Shown here one piece after another: positions 1-8,900 of a stretch of 14,644 nucleotides of DNA. A program made the position numbers and the translations under genes. A model generated the notes under the pieces. The model did no database searches. It worked only from the letters and a program-made list of their open reading frames with translations, and had not been told where the DNA came from. The DNA is from Temnopleurus reevesii (Eukaryota; Echinodermata; Echinoidea; Temnopleuroida; Temnopleuridae): NCBI GenBank assembly GCA_036244855.1, contig BQKZ01005773.1, positions 13,306-27,949 on the forward strand, written 5' to 3'. Position 1 is the first letter of the stretch. Every line of letters begins with the position of its first letter.

Positions 1-1044
1 ATAAGAAGCAAAATATTGTTATAACCAAGAGAGGGCGCTAAATACGATTTAACGGTCAAATTCAAATTTTCAAAAGAATTCGCTCGTAGAAAAATATGCT
101 ATGCTCTTGAAATGTGTATAGAAACTATATGTCATGGTATATATCCTCAAAATTCACATTTCTTGAATCTTTACCAAAACTATACATGGGCTTTAAAAAG
201 TAAGATAAATGCAGAATGGTTGAATAAATTGATTAATTAATCATTTAATACTAGTTTGTGTCAAGAATTTTGAGGATGTAGATACCACAAGAATTGATCA
301 ATTTGTGTCAACACAATTTTATTGTTCCTTTTACTGTTTTGACCTTTACGTTTTATCCATTAACATTTTATGTTATTTGAATTCCCATGAGTACATGTTG
401 GATGATGTAAACTTTCTGCCCACTCGTCGTATTTTCAGTTTTTTTGGAGTGAAAACAATTTATTATCAGGATAGAAGATTGTGGTGATGCAATGTCATCT
501 TTATCAAAGTAATTCACTTTGATTTTCCTATCATGCTCAAAGCTATCAAAGACGAAAGTCACATCATATTTGTAGTGTGTGTTTTTTTTTTTTAGACATT
601 GTATCGGATTTAACAAAATCATATATATATATTCAATAGCATTTTAATATCATGAAATTTCCATGTATCGTGGTACCATGCAGCCCTGGTTTGAACTTCT
701 CTGAGATAAAAGATTTATCAGACCAAACTTCCTTGTTTAATGATTCTACAACATGGTATAGAAACTGCAAGGAAGTTTCATTTAACACATCTTTGTAACT
801 TTATCAGATTTCATGATAAAAACTTCCTTATTAATTCACACGAAATAGAAACCACAAGCCAGTTTCATATTCAATTCTGATTTGTGCAGGAGGTGGTTGA
901 CAGAATGACGCAAACAAAATTGGTTGCCCTCCAATACCTTTTTTTTTTAAGTGTCGGTTTCTTTCATATTTTTAAAATTCATTTTGAGCCGAAATTTTCA
1001 CACAATTGATAAGGAAAATGAGACTTACACCCCATTTACACCAG
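1..1044. other. AT-rich non-coding stretch, upstream intron or flank
   Basis: No exon of CTSA or any other recognisable gene was found on either strand. I looked for the missing N-terminal segments (WLNGGPG, ESPAGVGF) and did not see them. The stretch contains short poly-T runs, an (AT)n run near 622 and a small diverged duplication (714-868). It is probably intron upstream of the catalytic exon, given that the gene is cut at its 5' end. Confidence 0.5.
714..868. repeat. Diverged two-copy tandem duplication
   Basis: Segments 714-781 and 800-868 share the order TTTATCAGA, AACTTCCTT, AGAAAC, CAAG and AGTTTCAT at an offset of about 86 bases. Divergence is high, so this is old or partial. No function is suggested. 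Confidence 0.5.
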
Positions 1045-1323
1045 AAAGGAGGCCCGAGGCCGGCCTCGAGCCTTCAAGTTAGGCCGGCCCGAGTACCGCA
1101 ATTTTGTATGTTTACACCAAGAATTGGGCCGGCAATTAGGCCTCCTTTTATTACATCATTATCCACCTGTTTTGTATTCTTGTTCCTTCTCCGCACTTCA
1201 TTCTCTTCTCATTGTTTCCATTTCTTTTCTTTTGTTTTCCCTATGTCATCTTTCATTTTCGATTTTTCGACCTTTTTTCTGTTACTCCTATCCTTATAGG
1301 TTATACATTGACTTCATTTATTC

Positions 1324-2210
1324 TATCCTCGCTCAGCACGTCTATCTTTATGTTATCGATTGTTTTCCATTTATTCTATCTTCATTTTCTGTCTATCCTT
1401 ATGTTATTCTTTGTTTATCGTATATTCTCTCTTCATTTTCTGTCTATCATTTTTTATTCATTGTTCATCGCTTATTCTATCTTTATTTTCTGTCTATCAT
1501 ATTATTATCCTTTGTTTTTCATCTTCATTTTCTGTCTATTTTTTTATTATCCTTTGTTTTTTATTTATTCTATCCTCATTTTCTGTATATCCTTATGTTA
1601 TTCTTTGTTTATCGCTCATTCTATCTTCATTTTCTGAATAAGGTTATGTTATTCTTTGTGTATCGCGTATTCTTTCTTCATTTTCTGTCTATCCTTTTAA
1701 TATTATTCATTGTTTATTGCTTATTCTATCTTTATTTTCTGTCTATCATATTATTATCCTTTGTTTTTCATTTATTCTATCTTCATTTTCTGTCTATCAT
1801 TTTATCCTTTGTTTTTTATTTATTCTATCCTCATTTTCTGTATATCCTTATGTTATTCTTTGTTTATCACTTATTCTATCTTCATTTTCTGAATATCCTT
1901 ATGTTATTCTTTGTGTATCGCTTATTCTATCTTCATTTTCTGTCTATCTTTATGTTATTCTTTGTTTTTCGCTTATTCTATCTTCATTTTCTGTCTATCC
2001 TTATGTTATACTTTGTTTATCGCTTATTCTATCTTCATTTTCTGTCTATCCTTATATATATGTTATTCTTTGTTTATCGCTTCATATCTTCATTTTCTGT
2101 CTATCCTTATGTTATTCTTTGTTCATCGCTTATTCTATTTTCATTTTCTGTCTATCCTTATGTTATTCTTTGTTTATCGCTTATTCTATCCTAATTTTCT
2201 GTCTATCCCT
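1324..2210. repeat. 51-bp T/C-rich minisatellite, about 17 copies
   Basis: The consensus unit runs TTATTCTATCTTCATTTTCT, GTCTATCC, TTATGTTATTCTTTGTTTATCGC. I count 17 occurrences of the core (C/T/A)ATTTTCTG, mostly 49-54 bp apart. Because 51 is 3x17 and the unit has no stop in several frames, the array creates long open frames with a hydrophobic 17-residue repeat (FYLHFLSILMLFFVYRL in one frame). These are compositional artefacts, not a membrane protein. A multi-unit block is itself repeated (about 1468-1670 versus 1717-1920), showing higher-order organisation. Confidence 0.9.
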
Positions 2211-2245
2211 ATATTTCCCGGCTTTTCATGTCAATTAAATCATGC

Positions 2246-2346
2246 AAAATTGGAGGCCTGAGGCCTCCTTCTGTTTACACCGGAAAATTGGAGGCCTGAG
2301 GCCTCCTTCTGTTTACACCGGAAAATTGGAGGCCTGAGGCCGGCCT
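2246..2346. repeat. 38-bp tandem repeat with palindromic core, about 2.6 copies
   Basis: Units begin at 2246, 2284 and 2322. Each carries AAAATTGG, the near-palindrome GGAGGCCTGAGGCCTCC and TTTACACCGG. The third unit runs into the GGCCGG-rich right end of the element. Each core can form a hairpin. Confidence 0.85.
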
Positions 2347-2447
2347 GAGGCCGGCGTCAGACTACCTCCAAAGGTGGTCCGAAAGTTGGGCCGGCCTCAG
2401 GCCTCCTTTATGTTTNATAAACTGCATAAATGATTCTCCCCTTTTAG

Positions 2448-2606
2448 GTATCGATGTTCAATTACTAGGTTCTGCACTGTTTTCTGAAAAATTTCTAAAG
2501 ATTTATCTCACTGTGTTTTGTCCTTCTTACATGTATATGTCCTTTATTCTTCTATTAAACTCCCTAACTAGTCATTCATACCGTGTCGGATAAAATTATT
2601 TTGATT
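2448..2606 (+). pseudogene. Degenerate relic of the CTSA catalytic exon (copy C)
   Basis: After a pyrimidine-rich stretch and AG (CTCCCCTTTTAG, ending 2447), the sequence GTATCGATG..AATTAC matches the first bases of exon A, reading VSMFNY and then a TAG stop. By eye about two-thirds of the first 50 bases match exon A at a fixed offset of 298 bp. Similarity then fades, with a weaker match around 2558-2577 at the same offset. The offset is almost the same as that between copies A and B (301 bp), which supports a tandem array. The relic cannot code because of the stop and the decayed body. The similarity beyond about 2500 is marginal. Confidence 0.45.
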
Positions 2607-2745
2607 TACATTCATGCACTTAAATAATATTCAAATTATGTTTTTTTTTACCTCTGAAACCCTTTAATTTATTTCTTCCAGTTTTGCCCCATCGTTCTTG
2701 TTTGCCCCATTTTAAAGTATTGATGTTCATTTCTTCTCCTTCTAG

Positions 2746-2904
2746 GTATCAATGGGTAATTACCTAGCCTTGCAGAGTTTCTTCAAGAAATTCCCAGAGT
2801 ACGCTTCAAACGACTTCTATGTGACTGGAGAGAGCTATGGAGGAATCTATGTACCAACCCTCTCACTTCGCATACTACAGGGCAATGCCTCAATTAATAT
2901 GAAG
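2746..2904 (+). CDS. CTSA: CTSA exon with the catalytic serine (canonical copy A)
   Basis: Phase 0-0 exon of 53 codons starting [19 protein letters not shown] and ending NASINMK. It carries the family motif TGESYGG, with the nucleophile Ser codon AGC at 2833-2835. The acceptor is pyrimidine-rich (TTCTTCTCCTTCTAG, ending 2745). The donor is AAG|GTATGA at 2905. The FPEY segment and IYVPTL are typical of CTSA. Homologous copies lie 298 bp upstream (relic, 2448) and 301 bp downstream (open copy, 3047). Confidence 0.95.
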
Positions 2905-5900
2905 GTATGAAGAGACTCTTATTTGTTCACCATTGAGTTCAAATTGAGTTACGGACAAAACTTGTAAAAACTTGTTAAAAGGTATTTGGTGACTGTGGTG
3001 ATTTCAGAACTATCTTTACCAGATTTTAACAAAATATCGAGTAAAGAATTTAATGGATAATTACCTAGCCCTACAAAGTTTAAAAAAAAATAAGTTCGCT
3101 TCCAACGACTTCTATGTGACAGGAGAGGGCTATGGAGGCATTTATGTGCCAACCCTCTCGCTTCGCATTCTACAGGGCAATGCCTCAATGAATATGAAGG
3201 TAATGAGACCCCCCCCCCTCCTTCTCTTCACCATGTGTAAAATGAGAAACTTGTAAACAAACATTAAAACTTGTGACTGTGATGATTTAAGAAATAGATT
3301 TACTACTTTTGTTTTAAACATTTAGTAAGGAATTAACTAATTAGAATTTAGATTAATGATAATACTATTAATATATATAGTGCAAAATAGTTTGACAAAA
3401 TCTCTATTTACAAAATATTATCATTTGAATATTGAATACTTTTCTTATCCTTCAATGACAGAAGCATACATTTTGACTACTGGTATGTGTATTTTATGAT
3501 AAAGTCCATTTTAGATTGAGTTTTTAAATTGCCCTCTTGTATTTCTATTTTGCTTCTCTTTTTCAGGGTTTTGCAGTTGGGAATGGAATCACCAATTTCA
3601 CCACAAATTCCGATTCTCTGGTCTATTTTGCATACTACCACGGGCTCATAGGCCTTGAGTAAGTATACTTTGGGGGTGTTGATCAAAAGTTTCGATTGAT
3701 CGCAAGTCGCAGTTGATCGGAACGTGCCAATCAAAATCATTGTTTCATGCGTATCTTGTTATATGTGCATACCGTGAGAATGCGCTTTACAATTTGCAAA
3801 GTTGCTGTTGATTTGCAGTTGATTTTGAACAACACCCCCTTAGTCAAATAAAGCGTCAATAAAATGGTGTAGTGGTTCTGACTCCTATCTCTCAACTAGA
3901 GGGTCTGTAGTTCAAATCCCGTCCATGGCATTCATTTCCTTTAGCAAGAAATTCATCCACACTGTGCTGAACTCAACCCAGGTTATGTAAATGGCTAGTG
4001 GCTGTAATTTCTTTAAATGCAAAAAGCACCCTCTTGGCAGCTAATGCTATGGCCGTGTAGTATTGTTAGATAATTTGTCTCGTGCCTCTAAATACGATAG
4101 GTGACTAGAGAGATGGTGTGTTTAAATGTTGTATGTTATCATCATTATTATTAACAAATTATGACTGAACATACATTTTACATACCTGCCGACCAAAATT
4201 GGTCTCCTCTTATTACGCATCATTAGGTGGTATCAACATCTTTGGACATCATTGGTTATTCACAACCCATTAAACTTCCGCCTGTCTCCAAAGACACACG
4301 TTTGTCAAAGACTGGGTAATCAGGCGAACAGATTAAAAAAGTTTGAAGCAAATTGGACAATGAATAAGAAAGTTATGAATATTTCAACTTTATGACTCAA
4401 CAGTTGTTTATCATGCTTATTGGCAATGCCGGATCACGTGATATGATGTATGTCATGCACTTTTCTGTGAGCAGTTTATTATATTTTATTGTTTTAAAAC
4501 CCCCCTTTTTCAATGTTTAACACACACAAAAAAAAAACTTTTTTCGTCAATATATACATGGATATAGATACATTTATTGATCCGACCTTTTTTAATATTG
4601 AATGAAAATGATAATAGCAATAAGTTACAATAAGTTTACAGACAGGAAATGCATGACGTGTACATGTGACCAAAAGTCACATGTTTTGACGAATGCAGTA
4701 CAGTCATTTATGAAAACCACCATTCAATCATTATCATTCAAATATTCATAACTGTCTTATTTCTTGCCGGATTTACTTTAAATTTTGTTTGATCTGTTCA
4801 TCTAATGTTTCTGCTTTTAATCAAAGCAAGATTTTTACTTCATAGATAGCATCAATGAGGAAAGAAAAATGCACTGGAATTAACAGTGTTTCTGGTGTGC
4901 CTTTTTGTATCGCAGTAAAAAAAAAATCTTGAACACTTTGTTTTTCAGAACCACCAAAACTTAATGCAAAAATTTCTTGCAGGAGACATGTGCATTCGTA
5001 ATGTTGCTCTGTTTGTAATTATTTACTTTTTTAAAATTTTCATATACACCTCTATGAAATATTAAACGACTTGAAAAGTTTGGAGTCCAAATTTAAGTTG
5101 GCAGGTTTGCATGATTTTACCCTCGCTCCTATTTATGTACCGCATAATATTACAAAAAAATATGAGCTGTGATTTAGTATTAAAAGATATCTAGTCTTCC
5201 ATTATGGATTTACCAAGTAACATCAATATTTTCCAAATTGATTTCACTTGCAAGTACTCACTATGATATTAGCTTTAGATCGGTAATGGTTGGGATGCAG
5301 AAATTGATGTGAATCAAACTGATGTTTTCACAAATTACTTTACATGCCTAAATATACGAAATTAGGAGATGATTTTTGCATATATTCTGGCGTATTTTAC
5401 TTCGAAAATGCCAATCAGCCATTATTCCGATGGTGCGCTAAATAATTCGCACAGGGGCAGACCGGGGTGGGATTGGTGGAGTGACCGGTGGTATTGTGTG
5501 CGGCCGTTACATGTAGTTTGTATTCATTTTGTACCTGAAACATGTTGTGTTATTATTTCGCTATAATTAAGCCATTTCTTGGTCAATTTCATTCAAACAA
5601 AATATGAACATGTCCTAATTTGCTGTTGGAAAACTGCATTATGGTAATACTTTTACAAAGTAGTTACAAATCTGAAGCGCCATATGTCTCCCAAAACTGA
5701 CCTATCAGTTTAAGTAAAAGGCGTTCAACCAATCAATTTATTGTCAAATTCTCTCTGTTCTCTTTAGTCTCTGGAAGAGCTTGAATTCCAAGTGTTGTGT
5801 TGGAACATACTGTGTTTTCTCTCAATCAACCATCCCAGCCTGCCGAACACTTGTAAGTACTATCATAAACCCTAATACCATTGGGCTATTTTAACCATTT

Positions 5901-8900
5901 ATTTTTTGAATGCGTGTAACACTGGAACCGCATACCCGGTCATCGCAAATTTGGTCTCGAAAGTTACTCGAGACTTGAAACAAAAAAGTCACAAAAAATT
6001 ACGATGCGAGCTTTTCGCGTTTCAGACTTCTCGCAAGAAATATTGAGGTAGCAGTGACCGAAAAAGGCACATCGACCGGAAGTAGTACACGTCATAATTT
6101 TGCACGTCTGCTCATTGTTATGTCACAGGTAGTTGCACATGTAACAATAAGAAGACGCATAAAACTATGATATCCTACTTCCGGTCGACTGTAAGGAATG
6201 AAATCGAAAGCTCCATAATAAATGTGTACAAAATTTGGGAGATGATTCCCTCATGCATTCTGGCTTTTTTAGTTTGAATTCTGCATCCAAAAGCAAACGA
6301 ACCGTTAATCCTAGGAACGCTAGCGAAATTGACAACCAGCGGAGTACTGCATAGTGGCTTTTCTTTCCTGGGGGTTTCATTTTCGCACTTATCGCGGTGA
6401 AATGGCTAACCGCGAGAATAATCCTTACGAATTTGTACGAAAAGGTAGCATGTGCAGTCCTTCACACATTGCATTTTGAGATGGTACCATATCGCTTTCA
6501 ATGTTTCAATCTCATGTTTATGTAGCCTATTTATCATAATCATAATGTCCAGAATATACTGTGATTATTCTTTATACTTGTTTGGCATTAAAAAAGGCTC
6601 CTCTTTTAGCAGTTATCACTTTCTGTTTCTTGAATAATCTGTATTAGTTAGGTCAGGAGATCATATTTTTTTCACATGGGATAGTACTCGGGGAAAATGT
6701 TAATGCACTAACCAACCGAAAAAAATGAACACCGCAAATTTATCCCGCCATACAGTAAATAATAGGGCAAAGTGAATGACATTTCCAGTGATTTGTATGG
6801 GGAGTGTGAATCCCCATTTATTTTGCATGTGAGATTGTGTGCTACGGCACAGTGTTTTCTCTCTTTTGCAATAAATAAGCAATATCTGGGTTGACTTTAT
6901 TCAAACAAACTTTGAACGTAACAGTATTTTATTCCACTTTTTTAATGAAAGACGCATGCACAGTAGTATTATGTGAAAGATCTCACTGAAGTGCACAAAG
7001 TGATTAGATATGTGAATCACCACCTCTTTCCAAATTGATGTATAGTGACATCTGTAAAATTGCTCTATTGATGTATCACTGTAACAGCAAAGAAAAGAAG
7101 TAATAATTATTACTTATTTGGAATCAAATTGAAAAAAAATATAACTTCAATGTGTACGAAGAGAGAGGTACAATGTATCGAGTTTAATATTATGTTTCTC
7201 TTTATGAACCTCCACCATATACTTTTTGTCAGTATTATATCCCCTATCAGTGGCATTTCCACGCAACCATGGAGTGATTGAGGATTTTTATTTCATGTTT
7301 GCATGCATGTTATAGAAATATCATCTAATGATTTTGTTTATATTTCAGGTCAGTGAAGCCCTCAACGTTGTCTACAACATCGGACTTAACACCTATTCTC
7401 TCTACATGGACTGTTACAATGGGCCGTCATCGATGAAGAGCCCTCTGTTGACAAGATATCAATTTGATATGAGTCATGTGCTCGGCTATGTACCGACAGA
7501 ACCACCAAAATATTACAAGGTATTGCCAACTTACCAATTTTTTTACTTGGCTAAATTCCATATCTTTTATTTTCTTCCCTTTCTAGTCCTACGTATCTTT
7601 CATTCTTTTTCAAAGATGTTTTTCATATTCTCCTTTTTTTCTATATCTTCTCATCTATTTCCTCTTTCTTCTTCTCCATATTTTCATTCTTTTTTGTTTG
7701 TTTTACATTCTCCTTCTTTTTCTGTGACATCTATCTCCTCTTTCTTTTTCCTTTTTTCCTTTTTATACTACTCTGCTTTTCCATCACTGTCCTTCTTAGT
7801 TTTCTCTTCTTGTTTGTTTCTCCTGTTCTCCTCTTCTTCCTTCCCTTGTTCTCTGTCTCCTTTTCTTCTTCTCCCTTTTCTTCTTCTTTTTTTTTCCTTC
7901 TTTTTCTTCTTCTTCTCCTTGTTCTTCTTTTTCTGTTTCTTCTTCTTCTTTTTCTTCTCTTTCTTCCTTTTCTTCCTTTTCTTCCCCTTCTTCTACTGGT
8001 TCTTCTGACCGAAATGAAATTTCAGCTTTTCTCTTCTTGTTCGTTTCTCCTGTTCTCCTCTTCTTCCTCCCCTTGTTCTCCTTTTCTTCTACACCTTCGT
8101 CTTCTTCTTCTCCTCCTTTTTTCCCCCTCTGCTTTCCCTATTTCATTGAAGTTTCCTAAAGATAATTTTCAACATTGTTTTTGTTTAAAAAAAATCTCAA
8201 CTGCCTAATTCTAAATGCTATCTAAAATGGTTGATGGTGTACAGCATGTAAACTAACCTGTAAAAATATCAGGCGTCAAAATCAACGTTCAGTGCTTAAA
8301 AAAAGGTAAACTTAACATATCACTTACATAGGCACACTGTACAGTAATAAACTGACAGTGAAAGCTTTATTCAATTTTCATAGATATCTTGATTGTGCAT
8401 ATAGAACTTCCTACTTTTTTTGCATTCTGTTTTGTTTTTTCATCAGTCTGAATGTAACATAGGTCAGACTGCTTGATTTGATAGATTTTGAAATAAGAAA
8501 TTATTAATGTGTGACAATGTCTTTTTTTAATGATGAGAAGGAGGCTCCTCAGTACAATCTGCCTAATTGACCTGTGAGAGCCCATTGATTTCCCCGCCAG
8601 AAAACATGCACTGCATTTGGATCCTCCAGAGGTCAATAAATAAGCCTTTGAACCTTTTTTTTTAATCAAGCGCTATATAAATTTTGTGTATTATTACTAT
8701 TATTATTAAGCCTCTCAATCCTGACTTTACTCGTTCTCTTGAAAATGATGTGAACATGCTCAGCGAAACGTCGAGAGTGGGTAGGTCCTTTTCACGACCA
8801 CTCACATTTCCAAGAAAGATATTAAACTATTGCACTGTGAAGCCTTCTCATTATTCATTCACGAGTGAAACCTTCAAGCAATAATGTCTTTAATTTGTCG

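Larger units (their letters stand above)
1045..2409. mobile_element. Repeat element with GGCCGG-rich inverted ends around a minisatellite
   Basis: The left end (1045-1065, AAAGGAGGCCCGAGGCCGGCC) and the right end (2389-2409) are reverse complements at 20 of 21 bases. Both end zones are packed with AGGCC, CCGGCC and TTTACACC motifs that stand out from the AT-rich surroundings. Between them lie a 51-bp minisatellite and a 38-bp tandem repeat. There is no transposase ORF, and no clear target-site duplication was found. It resembles a non-autonomous foldback-type DNA element carrying internal tandem repeats. The family is not recognised. Confidence 0.55.

Noticed and set aside
1124..2194. 356-residue hydrophobic ORF
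   Set aside because: It is read through a 51-bp tandem repeat with several open frames. The composition is purely that of the repeat and there is no start context or splice support.
1324..2210. CRISPR-like array
   Set aside because: Units are contiguous 51-bp repeats with no unique spacers, in a eukaryotic genome.
2746..3199. Exon duplication explained as two haplotypes assembled in tandem
   Set aside because: The copied intron parts are far more diverged than the exon and the copies differ at the catalytic residue, so a true older duplication is more likely. It is not fully excluded without reads.
3865..3919. tRNA gene
   Set aside because: The A and B boxes belong to a SINE head. The body and ATT tail match another SINE copy, and no intact cloverleaf acceptor stem was seen.
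6165..6380. 71-residue minus-strand ORF
   Set aside because: No recognised domain. It overlaps the palindrome and a repeat-like CpG-rich island.
7528..8208. Ser/Phe/Leu-rich ORFs downstream of the 7349 exon
   Set aside because: Intronic T/C tract after a good GT donor. The coding frame resumes correctly at 8912.
8684..8884. Hammerhead-ribozyme-like GCGAAACGTC (8763-8772) in a possible retroelement relic
   Set aside because: The partner core CTGATGA and the stems are not evident, so the motif alone is not enough.
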